From an uncultured Bacteroidales bacterium (GTDB taxonomy: Bacteria; Bacteroidota; Bacteroidia; Bacteroidales; Paludibacteraceae), in contig CADCDS010000009.1 in NCBI GenBank assembly GCA_902800215.1, positions 1 to 64,000 of the forward strand: a stretch of 64,000 nucleotides of DNA, given 5' to 3'. A program made the position numbers and the translations under genes. The notes under the pieces were generated by a model. The model was not told the origin of the DNA, made no database searches, and worked only from the letters and a program-made list of their open reading frames with translations. This document shows positions 29,212-37,495 of this stretch, piece after piece; position 1 is the first letter of the stretch; the number at the start of each line of letters is the position of its first letter.

Positions 29212-29349
29212 AATAATTTCCATAAAGTGGAAAAAATATCGGTAAAATCTGCTGTTCCGGCGCTATTAGATAAAGGGCTAATCACAAACGATAAAGGAGT
29301 TTATCAAGTGTATGATAAGTTCCTTGAGATGTGGTTAGTGAAGGAATAA
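29212..29349 (+). pseudogene. Tail fragment of an ATPase_2-type gene
   Basis: In-frame remnant reading KISVKSAVPALLDKGLI and YQVYDKFLEMWL, then stop. It aligns with the last 40 residues of the ATPase at 14549 (HLRSASSVQRALASLI ... YIVYDRFMAIWL). Everything upstream of about 29212, including both Walker motifs, is missing. It marks the right end of the island, 8 bp before the UbiA gene stop. Confidence 0.75.
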
Positions 29350-29357
29350 AATCACAT

Positions 29358-30323
29358 CTATAATCCTCTGACGAGGCAGATGGAGTAGAGCATGCCGAGG
29401 AACATGGTGAACTTGACCAAGCGCTGGCAGGTTTTGTAATCCGAGGGTATCTTCGCGGCCCAGAGAAGCCAGAGGGAGCCTAAGAGCGGAACGATGATGC
29501 CGAAAGCGATATACCGCGTGCTGAGGCTGTTCCAAGCAGTAGGGAAGGGGAGCACGTGATACCACAGATGACCGATGATGGCGATCGTGGCAACCACGAG
29601 GGCGGTCACAAAGACCTTCGTCCATTTCTCTCCCCAGACGACAGGCATGGTGTGGCATTCCAGTTCCCGGTCACCCATCTGATCCTGCAGGTCTTTGACG
29701 ATCTCCCGGATCCAGGTCAGCAGGAAGGCGAAGAGTGCAAAACCGCCTAACCACGCATAGAGCGTGTGGAGAGGCGTGAAAGGCAGCACTTCGGGTGTTG
29801 CCGCATGGACGATCTTCAGTTGCGCCTCATTGGCGAAAGCGACTAACAACGGCGTCGTGGCCGCCAACAGGGCGATCGTGAGGTTGCCGATGATGAGCAG
29901 GCGCTTGTAACTGCTGGAATAGAACCAGAGCAGACCCGGCACGATGATCATAATGATGCCGATCGTCATCGAGCGCAGCAGGAAGGCTGCAAGCAGACCA
30001 CAGACGATACCGATGCCGCTGAGCGCGATGCTGAGCCGCATGGCAGCCGGCTTACTGATCGTGCGCGTGACGATGACACCGTCGGGACGGTTGATACGGT
30101 CGATCTTGATATCGAAATAATCATTGATGACGTATCCTCCTGCAGCGATGAGCACGACGGCTAAAGTGAGCAACAAGAGGATATATGCCGGCAGTTGTTC
30201 GCCATACGCGGCGTTGTTCAGTACCGGTACAGCAACCCACTTCTCCATCAGCCATACGAGGATGGCGAGGAAAAGCAGGTTGCTCCAGCGCACGAGGCGG
30301 AAGATGTCTTTGATCTGTTCCAT
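29358..30323 (-). CDS. UbiA-family prenyltransferase (GGGP-synthase-like annotation)
   Basis: 321 residues, eight or nine membrane helices. The two prenyl-diphosphate-binding motifs are present: NDYFDIKIDRINRPD near 86-100 and DLQDQMGDRE near 211-220. UbiA enzymes join polyprenyl groups to aromatic or glycerol acceptors. Bacteroidota members are commonly named geranylgeranylglycerol-phosphate geranylgeranyltransferase and their true substrate is uncertain. It follows the GH13 gene with a 42-bp gap filled by a word array. In relatives this gene is often close to maf, which suggests the island split them. Confidence 0.83.
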   Translation of the reverse strand: MEQIKDIFRLVRWSNLLFLAILVWLMEKWVAVPVLNNAAYGEQLPAYILLLLTLAVVLIAAGGYVINDYFDIKIDRINRPDGVIVTRTISKPAAMRLSIALSGIGIVCGLLAAFLLRSMTIGIIMIIVPGLLWFYSSSYKRLLIIGNLTIALLAATTPLLVAFANEAQLKIVHAATPEVLPFTPLHTLYAWLGGFALFAFLLTWIREIVKDLQDQMGDRELECHTMPVVWGEKWTKVFVTALVVATIAIIGHLWYHVLPFPTAWNSLSTRYIAFGIIVPLLGSLWLLWAAKIPSDYKTCQRLVKFTMFLGMLYSICLVRGL

Positions 30324-30332
30324 TCTTTTTCG

Positions 30333-30364
30333 TTATCCCGGAATCCCGTTATACCGTTATCCCG
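30333..30364. repeat. Word array: four 8-bp units GKWATMCC
   Basis: GTTATCCC, GGAATCCC, GTTATACC and GTTATCCC fill the gap between the UbiA and GH13 genes. The same words appear at 32038. Confidence 0.85.
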
Positions 30365-30365
30365 A

Positions 30366-32009
30366 CTATTTTATCCTTAAGATGACTCCTTTCCATGCGG
30401 CGAGGGTTACTTCGACGATACCATCGGGCACGAAGGAGATGGGTCTGCTGTCACCGGTTAGGATATCGGTTGCATTCACCTTTGTTTTTCCTTCGAGCCC
30501 CAGATAGACGAACGCATCGTTGGGGATACGGACGTGGATATGCTGTTCCCTGTCATGGAAATTGACGATGACGAGCAGAGTCTCTCCTTTGATATGCCGG
30601 ATAAAAGCAAAATGCTGGCGCTTGTCGAACTGGTCGCCTTGCGCGTAAGTGATATCGTACATCAGACCTTTCTGGATCGCCTTACTATCGCGCGCGCATA
30701 TTAAAAGGTGTCGGTAGAAATCCTGTAACTCCTTCTGTGCGTCGGTCAGTTTGGCGCCATCGAACTTGCCTTTGTTCGCCCAAGTCTGGATACTCTTGAT
30801 GCCCCAGTAGTCGAAGATAGTCGTACGACCGTCGATGCCGCTGAAGCCTTCCATATCCATACCTCGTTCACCGAGTTCCTGACCGAAGTAGATCATAAGC
30901 GGACACTGGTTCAGCGTCGCCGCGACGATCATCGCCGGTTCGGCACAACGGCCGCTACCGCACCAGAAACCGGATGCGATTCGCTGCTCGTCGTGGTTCT
31001 CGAGGAAATAGAGCATATGCTTGATTCGCTCATCGCCATGCTGCATCCATTGGGCGGTGATGCCTTCGGCAGGCCAGCCTTTGGACGTCACACCACGGAG
31101 GTAATCGTACATGCCTACTTTATCGTAGAGGTAGTCAAAACCCGCGGCGAGGTAAGCGTCGTAGCGGTTGGGATCATAGCACTCGCCGATAAAGAGGAAT
31201 TTCTTATGCTTCTTACGTACGGCGCTAATCGCCCAAGCGAAGAACTCGACGGGAACCATCTCCGCCATATCGACACGGACACCGTCGATGCCTTTATCCG
31301 CCCAGAAGAGCAGGATATCCCGCATCTTGATCCAGGTGTTGGGGATAGGATCGAACTGCTTCTCCCAGCCGCCTTGATAAAAGACGCCGTAGTTCAGTTT
31401 GACCGTCTCATACCAATCGTTCTCGGACGGGTGTGACGTGAAACAGTCGTTTCCCGTCACTTTAGCGGGGAACTCTTCGTATCCCTGCAGGTCTTTGTCC
31501 ATGGTGAACTTCTGACCGGGGAGGTAATAGAAGTTATTGAGCGGCGAGAACGCCCAGTCGGGGTTATCGGTCTCGCCTAAGTCTTTGACTTCGGCGGGTT
31601 TGCAAAGGCTCTTGTACTGCCGCGCCACGTGGTTGGGAACAAAATCGATGATGACCCCGAGTTTGGCATCATGTGTGCGCTGTACGAGCGATTCAAACTC
31701 CAGCATGCGCTTGGCTTCGTTCTTCGCCAGATCCGGATCGACATCGTAGTAATCGGTGATTGCGTACGGCGATCCGGCTAAGCCTTTGGTGATGGCAGGG
31801 TTGTTATATTGTGCGGTTGCGTGGCGAATGATGCCTGTGTACCAAACGTGCGTAGCACCTAAGTCCGAGATGGCCTTAAGTGCACGCTCGTTGATATCCA
31901 CAAACCTACCGCAACCGTTTTCTTCCTTCGTGCCGTTATGTTTGCGTGTCTCGTTGTAGTTAGCAAACAGACGAGGGAAGAGTTGATAAATAATCGGTTT
32001 ATTGTTCAT
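30366..32009 (-). CDS. GH13 alpha-amylase-family glycosidase
   Basis: 547 residues with no signal peptide, so probably cytoplasmic. The (beta/alpha)8 signature regions are clear: DFVPNHV (122-128), GVRVDMAEM with nucleophile Asp247, FIGECYD with acid/base Glu276, and ENHDEQR with transition-state Asp340. A beta-sandwich C-terminal domain follows. It acts on alpha-glucans or malto-oligosaccharides; exact specificity cannot be read. Together with ackA-pta downstream on the same strand direction it suggests starch-derived sugar fermentation, though joint regulation is not shown. Confidence 0.87.
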   Translation of the reverse strand: MNNKPIIYQLFPRLFANYNETRKHNGTKEENGCGRFVDINERALKAISDLGATHVWYTGIIRHATAQYNNPAITKGLAGSPYAITDYYDVDPDLAKNEAKRMLEFESLVQRTHDAKLGVIIDFVPNHVARQYKSLCKPAEVKDLGETDNPDWAFSPLNNFYYLPGQKFTMDKDLQGYEEFPAKVTGNDCFTSHPSENDWYETVKLNYGVFYQGGWEKQFDPIPNTWIKMRDILLFWADKGIDGVRVDMAEMVPVEFFAWAISAVRKKHKKFLFIGECYDPNRYDAYLAAGFDYLYDKVGMYDYLRGVTSKGWPAEGITAQWMQHGDERIKHMLYFLENHDEQRIASGFWCGSGRCAEPAMIVAATLNQCPLMIYFGQELGERGMDMEGFSGIDGRTTIFDYWGIKSIQTWANKGKFDGAKLTDAQKELQDFYRHLLICARDSKAIQKGLMYDITYAQGDQFDKRQHFAFIRHIKGETLLVIVNFHDREQHIHVRIPNDAFVYLGLEGKTKVNATDILTGDSRPISFVPDGIVEVTLAAWKGVILRIK

Positions 32010-32037
32010 TATGTGTTTTTAACGATAAGATTTTTTC

Positions 32038-32077
32038 GGTATCCCGTAATCTCGGAATCCCGGTATCCCGGTATTTC
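32038..32077. repeat. Word array: five 8-bp units GGWATCCC-like
   Basis: Five consecutive octamers of related sequence (GGTATCCC twice) between the GH13 gene and ackA. Confidence 0.85.
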
Positions 32078-32079
32078 TT

Positions 32080-33270
32080 TTAAACGAGGGCAGCGGTGTC
32101 GGAGGCGATCATGAGTTCCTCGTCGGTGGGGATGAGGCAAACGGTTACTTTCGAACCCGGCTTGGAGATGATACGTTCTTCGCCGCGTACTTTGTTCGCT
32201 TCTTCATCGACTTCGATGCCGAGGAAGCTGAGGCCTTTCATGATCTGGGCACGGATATACGGATCGTTCTCACCGATACCGGCGGTGAAGACGAGGATAT
32301 CGAGACCGTTCATCGCTGCGGCGTAGGCACCGATGTATTTGATGGTACGATAGATGAACATCTTACGAGCCAGGTCAGCGCGTTTGTTACCTGCATTGAT
32401 GGCTGCTTCGATGTCACGGCAGTCGCTGGACACGCCGGATACACCAAGGAGGCCGGATTTCTTATTGACAAGGTTGTTGAACGCTGCGGTGTCGAGGTGC
32501 TCTTTATCCATGATGAAGGTTGCGGCACCGAGGTCGAGGTCACCGGCACGGGTACCCATGACGAGACCTTCTACCGGCGTGAGACCCATGGACGTGTCCA
32601 CACTCTTACCGTCGAGCACAGCGGTACAACTGCCGCCGCCGCCGATATGGCAGGTGACGATCTTCTTGCCTTCGGGTTGGATACCGAGGAACTCGCAGAC
32701 GCGAGCGGATACGTAACGATGGCTGGTGCCGTGGAAACCGTAACGACGGATGGCATATTTCTCATAGAGTTCGTACGGCAGGGCGTACATGTACGCATAG
32801 TCCGGCATGGTCTGATGGAACGCGGTGTCGAAGACAGCTACCTGCGGAACACCCGGCAGGATCTTCTCGATGGCATCGATACCCTTGAGGTTAGCGGGGT
32901 TATGCAGCGGAGCAAGTTCCACGCACTTGATGATCATCTCTTTTACCTCCGGCGTGATGAGCACGGACTTGTTGAATTTCTCTCCTCCGTGGACTACGCG
33001 GTGACCTACGGCGTTGATCTCTTTGAGGTCCTTGATGCAACCTACCTCCGGATCGACGAGTTTCTCGAGGATAAGCTCGATACCGACGGTATGTTCCGGC
33101 ATCGATTTCTCGAATTTAACCTTTTCGCCGTTGGGTAACTTCACTTGCAGGAAGGAGTCGGGAAGACCGATCTTCTCGATGCCGCCTTGTGCCATGACCG
33201 ACTTGCTCTCCATGTCGAAGAGCTTGTATTTAATACTGCTGCTACCGCAGTTAAGAACCAGAATTTTCAT
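32080..33270 (-). CDS. ackA: Acetate kinase
   Basis: 396 residues, the usual length. It interconverts acetyl phosphate and ADP with acetate and ATP. Visible motifs: KILVLNCGSSSIKYKLF at the N-terminus, GHRVVHGG, AVFDTAFHQTMP, RRYGFHGTSHRYV, HIGGGGSC, and DILVFTAGIGEN. It is downstream of pta in the same direction, separated by 86 bp with a hairpin, forming the standard acetate-producing pair. Confidence 0.97.
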   Translation of the reverse strand: MKILVLNCGSSSIKYKLFDMESKSVMAQGGIEKIGLPDSFLQVKLPNGEKVKFEKSMPEHTVGIELILEKLVDPEVGCIKDLKEINAVGHRVVHGGEKFNKSVLITPEVKEMIIKCVELAPLHNPANLKGIDAIEKILPGVPQVAVFDTAFHQTMPDYAYMYALPYELYEKYAIRRYGFHGTSHRYVSARVCEFLGIQPEGKKIVTCHIGGGGSCTAVLDGKSVDTSMGLTPVEGLVMGTRAGDLDLGAATFIMDKEHLDTAAFNNLVNKKSGLLGVSGVSSDCRDIEAAINAGNKRADLARKMFIYRTIKYIGAYAAAMNGLDILVFTAGIGENDPYIRAQIMKGLSFLGIEVDEEANKVRGEERIISKPGSKVTVCLIPTDEELMIASDTAALV

Positions 33271-33306
33271 AATTTAAATAAATTTAAATTTTGGAGCTTC
33301 GGCTTC

Positions 33307-33337
33307 GTCGAGTTGCGTAAGCAAGCTTACACTCGAC
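33307..33337. other. Hairpin between pta and ackA
   Basis: GTCGAGT/ACTCGAC with a 3-nt bulge, then GTAAGC/GCTTAC around a tiny loop. No T-tract, so more likely an mRNA processing or stability element than a terminator. Confidence 0.5.
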
Positions 33338-33356
33338 TTGCACGAACCTTCATATA

Positions 33357-34355
33357 TTATTTAATCGCCTGGTTGGCGGTGATTACTACCATTTGAACGA
33401 TGTCTTGTACTTTGCAGCCGCGGCTCAGGTCATTCACCGGCGCAGCGATACCCTGGAGGATCGGACCTACGGCGTCAGCACCGCTGAAACGCTCCACGAG
33501 TTTGTATCCGATATTTCCTGCCTGGAGATCCGGGAAGACGAGCACGTTGGCTTTACCTGCCACGGGGCTGCCCGGCGCTTTGGTCTTAGCGACAGACTCG
33601 ATGAGTGCAGCATCGGCTTGCAGTTCACCGTCGAGTTGGAGTTCCGGTGCCATCTCTTTGGCGAGACGGGTTGCTTCGGCTACTTTGTCCACCAGTTCAT
33701 GTTTCGCACTGCCTTTAGTAGAGAAGGACAACATCGCTACACGCGGTTCGATACCGGCGATAGCGCGAGCGGTCTCGGCGGTGGAAACAGCGATCTCAGC
33801 GAGTTGTTTCGCATCCGGGTTGGGGTTAACCGCGCAGTCAGCAAAGAGCAGGAATCCGTTTTCGCCCAGGTGTTTCGCCGGGGTGAACATAAGGAATGCA
33901 CCGCTGACGATAGAGCAACCGGGTTTGGTTTTGAGGATCTGGAAGGCAGGGCGGATGGTGTCTGCCGTCGTACCACGTGCGCCGGCTAATTCACCGTCTG
34001 CATCGCCGGCCTTGATCATGAGGCAACCGAGGTACAGCGGGTCTTGCGCTTTCTTCTTCGCTTCCTCTTCCGTCATACCTTTGGCCTTACGGAGTTCGAA
34101 GAGCAGGTTGGCATACTCCGGCATCTTGGGGTCATGGATCGGATCTACGATCTTCGCCTCTTTGATGAACTCAAAACCCTTCTCGGCAGCCATGCTGCGG
34201 ATCTTGTCGGGGTCACCAATCAAAATAAGCTGCGCAAGCTTGTCTTTGAGCAAGATGTTAGCAGCTTCCAAGGTACGGGGTTCATCGCCTTCCGGCAATA
34301 CAATGCGCTGCGGATTTGCTTTCGCACGCGCGATCATTTGTTCTAAAATGTCCAT
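33357..34355 (-). CDS. pta: Phosphate acetyltransferase
   Basis: 332 residues, the short class of Pta without the N-terminal DRTGG/AAA part. It makes acetyl phosphate from acetyl-CoA. Motifs: RIVLPEGDEPRTLEAA near the start, LGCLMIKAGDADGELAGA, ADTIRPAFQILK, FLMF, SFSTKGSA, and the end segment LVFPDLQAGNIGYKLVERF. First gene of the pta-ackA unit, transcribed from the promoter at 34427-34457. Confidence 0.96.
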   Translation of the reverse strand: MDILEQMIARAKANPQRIVLPEGDEPRTLEAANILLKDKLAQLILIGDPDKIRSMAAEKGFEFIKEAKIVDPIHDPKMPEYANLLFELRKAKGMTEEEAKKKAQDPLYLGCLMIKAGDADGELAGARGTTADTIRPAFQILKTKPGCSIVSGAFLMFTPAKHLGENGFLLFADCAVNPNPDAKQLAEIAVSTAETARAIAGIEPRVAMLSFSTKGSAKHELVDKVAEATRLAKEMAPELQLDGELQADAALIESVAKTKAPGSPVAGKANVLVFPDLQAGNIGYKLVERFSGADAVGPILQGIAAPVNDLSRGCKVQDIVQMVVITANQAIK

Positions 34356-34370
34356 AATATAGTGTTTTAA

Positions 34371-34406
34371 TTCTGATTATTCTGATTAATCGGAGTAATC
34401 CGGGTA
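34371..34406. repeat. Word array: four 9-bp units
   Basis: TTCTGATTA twice, ATCGGAGTA, ATCCGGGTA in the 5' untranslated region of pta. The AATCGGAGT word reappears in the OmpA-like gene at 36503. Confidence 0.85.
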
Positions 34407-34426
34407 TTCGGATTTATTTTCGACTG

Positions 34427-34457
34427 CAAAGGTACAAAAAAAAATCCATATATGCAA
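34427..34457 (-). promoter_or_regulatory. Promoter of pta-ackA
   Basis: Minus strand TTGC (34454-34457) and TACCTTTG (34427-34434), spacer 19 bp. Confidence 0.8.
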
Positions 34458-34493
34458 TACTGATTACAAAAAATATTTTTTTTTGCGAAAATA

Positions 34494-34525
34494 TTTGTGT
34501 ATGTCAAAAAAAAGTAGTAACTTTG
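34494..34525 (+). promoter_or_regulatory. Promoter of the OmpA-family gene
   Basis: TTTG at 34494-34497 and TAACTTTG at 34518-34525; divergent from the pta promoter. Confidence 0.8.
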
Positions 34526-34568
34526 CAGCCGAATTGTGAATTTTTGTAAATCAACAGTCTCTTTTTAT

Positions 34569-36293
34569 ATGAAAAAAGGATTACTTATACTTTTGTCGCT
34601 TTGCCTTTCCGGTATGGTTATGGCGCAGGAAGCGGCGCAAGAAGTGCAGCAGGCAGAGGACTCCGTGAAGATCAAGGGTGTTCATCCGTATAAGATTGCT
34701 GAGAATGAGAAGGGTATTGTTCCTGAGATAGCTCATTGGTCTATTATCCCTCATATCGGATTCAGTTCGTTTGACGGCGACTTCACCAGCGAGATGAAGC
34801 ATACTGTGGCTGTTCCTTCAGCCGGTTTGGCGGTGGAGTATAACTTCACGCCGGTGTGGAGCGTAGGCGTAGAGTATATGTATGATATGTACACCGTAAC
34901 AGGTAAAGGCGGTGAGATCAGTGTAGATACTCTTCTGAACGGACATATGCACAAAGCGGGTGCATACGTAGCTTTCGATATTATCAACCTCTTCTTCCCG
35001 AGGGTACAGAAGAAAATCTTCTCTCTCCATCCGTATGTAGGTGCCGGAGGAGCATGGTACAAGCGTTCGCACTATTTCATGGACGATAAGTGGTATGATG
35101 CAGAGCATGCGAAATGGGTGAATCCGACCCATGGTCGCGGTAATACGCTGAATTATGAGAATGCGAACGGCGAGATAGGAGTCGGTGATTCGGACAAGGA
35201 CTACCGTATGATCGGATACCTGCAGATGGGTGCTTCGCTGGATTTCAACCTCAACCGTACGCTTGCGTTAGGTCTGCGCGCGAACTATACGTATTTCACG
35301 CGCGACTATGTGGATGGTCGTGGTTACCACAAGCAGAGTGCTTCGTCTTATGCATCCAAGAACAACGATGGTATATTTGATATCACGATGTATCTGCGCT
35401 TCAAACTGGAGGCTGTATCCAAGTCGCACCCGCGCAATATGCCGTCCTTCGATATGTTCGACAAGATCATTGCTAAGGCAGAAGAGAAACCGATACCGCA
35501 CGACACGGTTATCATCCATCGTCATGACTCGATCGTAGTACGTGAGATTATCCGTCAAGAAGAGCGTCGTCCGGAGGTGTTCAACGTTTATTTCGACAAC
35601 GACCAATCTGTTTTGCGTCAGGATGCTTTAGTAACCATCCAGCAGGTGGCAGATCGCATGGAGTCGGATCCGGAGTTGTATGCCATCGTTATCGGTTACT
35701 GCGACAATACCGGTACGAATACGCATAACTTCGAGTTAGGTGACAACCGTGCGAACAATGTAGTGGATGAGTTGATGCAGGAGTACGCTATTCCGTCAAG
35801 TCACTTGTACGGTAAGGGTAGCGGTAAGTTAGTAGGTCGTCGCAGCAAGAACGCCTATGGCCCGAATCGTCGTGCATCGATTCACCTGGTTGACGAAGAG
35901 ACGTTCGAGTTAATGAAGCTGGAATTGAACGGTAAGAGTGAGAATCGTGACGCATCTGCTGTTCCGACGTACGAGAACAACCAGCCGATGCACCAGCCGC
36001 GTTATGTACCGCTGTCGGAGAGCGCACGCAAAGAGAAGATTAACGAGTACAAGCACCGTGACGGAGAGAAGAAGGTGGTGGAGAAGGGTATGTCGCTAAC
36101 CCGTCTGGCGCGTCAGAACTACGATAACATCTACTGCTGGGTATATATCTACTTAGCAAACAAAGATGCGATCAATAATCCGAACTCAGTTCCGGAGGGT
36201 GCAGAGATTCTGATTCCGGAGTTGACGGAAGAAGAACTGAAGATTACCAAAGAAGAGAGCCTCTCTCTCTATGGTTTACGCCACTTGAAATAA
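34569..36293 (+). CDS. OmpA-family outer-membrane protein with LysM-like tail
   Basis: 574 residues. Signal peptide MKKGLLILLSLCLSGMVMAQ; a beta-barrel-like region (about 55-280) with alternating aromatic strands; a linker; an OmpA peptidoglycan-binding domain (about 340-445) with VYFDNDQSVLRQDA and GYCDNTG...NFELGDNRANNV; and a C-terminal part reading GMSLTRLARQNYDNIYCWVYIYLANKD, similar to LysM/FimV-type domains. Its role is to link outer membrane and cell wall. Start placed downstream of the promoter at the signal-peptide ATG. Confidence 0.87.
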   Translation: MKKGLLILLSLCLSGMVMAQEAAQEVQQAEDSVKIKGVHPYKIAENEKGIVPEIAHWSIIPHIGFSSFDGDFTSEMKHTVAVPSAGLAVEYNFTPVWSVGVEYMYDMYTVTGKGGEISVDTLLNGHMHKAGAYVAFDIINLFFPRVQKKIFSLHPYVGAGGAWYKRSHYFMDDKWYDAEHAKWVNPTHGRGNTLNYENANGEIGVGDSDKDYRMIGYLQMGASLDFNLNRTLALGLRANYTYFTRDYVDGRGYHKQSASSYASKNNDGIFDITMYLRFKLEAVSKSHPRNMPSFDMFDKIIAKAEEKPIPHDTVIIHRHDSIVVREIIRQEERRPEVFNVYFDNDQSVLRQDALVTIQQVADRMESDPELYAIVIGYCDNTGTNTHNFELGDNRANNVVDELMQEYAIPSSHLYGKGSGKLVGRRSKNAYGPNRRASIHLVDEETFELMKLELNGKSENRDASAVPTYENNQPMHQPRYVPLSESARKEKINEYKHRDGEKKVVEKGMSLTRLARQNYDNIYCWVYIYLANKDAINNPNSVPEGAEILIPELTEEELKITKEESLSLYGLRHLK

Positions 36294-36303
36294 GAGTAGG
36301 CGG

Positions 36304-36378
36304 GGTCCCATAGCTCAGTTGGTTAGTAGCACCTGACTCATAATCAGGGGGTCCTTGGTTCAAGCCCAAGTGGGACCA
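36304..36378 (+). tRNA. tRNA with CAT anticodon (Met, or Ile2)
   Basis: Acceptor GGTCCCA/TGGGACC, anticodon arm CCTGA-CTCATAA-TCAGG, T arm CTTGG-TTCAAGC-CCAAG; CCA not encoded. G1-C72 argues against initiator. The D stem GCTC/TAGC has one C-U mismatch and a 10-nt loop. Whether it is elongator Met or lysidine-modified Ile2 cannot be decided by eye. Confidence 0.9.
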
Positions 36379-36380
36379 CG

Positions 36381-36412
36381 ACAGGAGGATAGTCCCGTGA
36401 CTACCCTCCTGT
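36381..36412 (+). terminator. Hairpin after the tRNA
   Basis: ACAGGAGGATAGTC pairs with GACTACCCTCCTGT (one mismatch) around CCGT, then TCTATT. Confidence 0.7.
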
Positions 36413-36427
36413 TCTATTAAAAAAGAA

Positions 36428-37495
36428 ATGAAACATCTGTGGCTCATAGTATCGTTGGTGCTGCTTTCCTTGGCAGGAGAGCCGGTTTATGCTGCTCAGA
36501 ATAATCGGAGTAATCAGAGTACGCAGAAGAAACTCACTCCTGCGCAGAAGAAGCGGGAGGCGGCGAAGAAGAAGGCGGAGAAGAAGAAAGCAGCGAAGGC
36601 GAAGGCGGCGAAGCGCAAACGGATCAAGGACGGCAAACCGCTGCTGTACGTCTATGCGTTTAATATGAAGACCAATGAGCCGCTTTCGGCCACGCATGTG
36701 ACCGTGCAGGACAAGAATGCCCGGCCGAACAAGAAACCGAAGCTGAGCAAGGACACCGATGCCAAGCGGGCACGTGTCTCCAAAGGTCTCCCGACAGGTA
36801 TGTACTGGGCGGCAGCAGCTAAGACGGGATTCTTTGGTTCCGACACGCTTTTCTTTAACCATAAGGAAGATGAGGATACGGTGAAGTTATATCTGTATCC
36901 GGAGACGCGGTTGACGTTCACCGTGACGGATTCGTTGACCTCACGACCGGTTTCGGCGAATATTGTGGTGCGTAATCCGCAGGGCAGAAAGGTGATGCAG
37001 ACAACGTCTGATTCGGTGCATTCGTTACTGGCGGTGCTGTTAGACGACCGGATTCCGTTCTATACGATCGATGCTACCTCGCCGCGTTATTTCCCGTTCC
37101 ATGACACGATCGCCGATTTCACGGGTTATCCGGGTGTAGTCATGTCACCGAGGGAGGTGAAGTCCTTCGTGCTGCATAACATTTATTTTGCGAACGGTAA
37201 GACACGGATTTTGGATACCTCGGAGCAGGCCTTGCAGGAGTTATATCAGTTTTTGAGAATCCGTCCGGAACAACGGATCCGGATTGTGGGTCATACGGAC
37301 GATATCGGTTCGGACCGATCGAACCAGGTGCTGTCCGAAGGACGATGCCACGAGGTGAAACAAGAGATGGTGAGTCGTGGTATCGCACCGGAACGCATTG
37401 AGATTGAGGGTAGGGGCGAGAAAGATCCGATTGTGCCGAATGACTCCGAAGAACACCGCCAGATGAATAGGCGAGTTGAAATCGTACTTCTATGA
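36428..37495 (+). CDS. OmpA-domain protein with Lys/Ala-rich linker
   Basis: 355 residues with signal peptide MKHLWLIVSLVLLSLAGEPVYA, a very basic coiled stretch (about 36-68, KKKAEKKKAAKAKAAKRK type), Ig/carboxypeptidase-regulatory-like beta domains (about 70-235), and a C-terminal OmpA domain with NIYFANGKTRILDTSEQAL and RIVGHTDDIGSDRSNQVLSEGR. Probably a periplasmic or outer-membrane wall-binding protein. Two 9-bp units (36503-36520) add NNRSNQS just after the signal peptide. Overlaps the next gene by 4 bp. Confidence 0.8.
   Translation: MKHLWLIVSLVLLSLAGEPVYAAQNNRSNQSTQKKLTPAQKKREAAKKKAEKKKAAKAKAAKRKRIKDGKPLLYVYAFNMKTNEPLSATHVTVQDKNARPNKKPKLSKDTDAKRARVSKGLPTGMYWAAAAKTGFFGSDTLFFNHKEDEDTVKLYLYPETRLTFTVTDSLTSRPVSANIVVRNPQGRKVMQTTSDSVHSLLAVLLDDRIPFYTIDATSPRYFPFHDTIADFTGYPGVVMSPREVKSFVLHNIYFANGKTRILDTSEQALQELYQFLRIRPEQRIRIVGHTDDIGSDRSNQVLSEGRCHEVKQEMVSRGIAPERIEIEGRGEKDPIVPNDSEEHRQMNRRVEIVLL
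36503..36520. repeat. Word array: two 9-bp units AATCRGAGT
   Basis: In-frame in the OmpA-domain gene, sharing its word with the array at 34371. Confidence 0.65.

Noticed and set aside
30993..31436. Plus-strand frame opposite the GH13 gene
   Set aside because: All GH13 signature residues are in the minus-strand frame; this is its complement.
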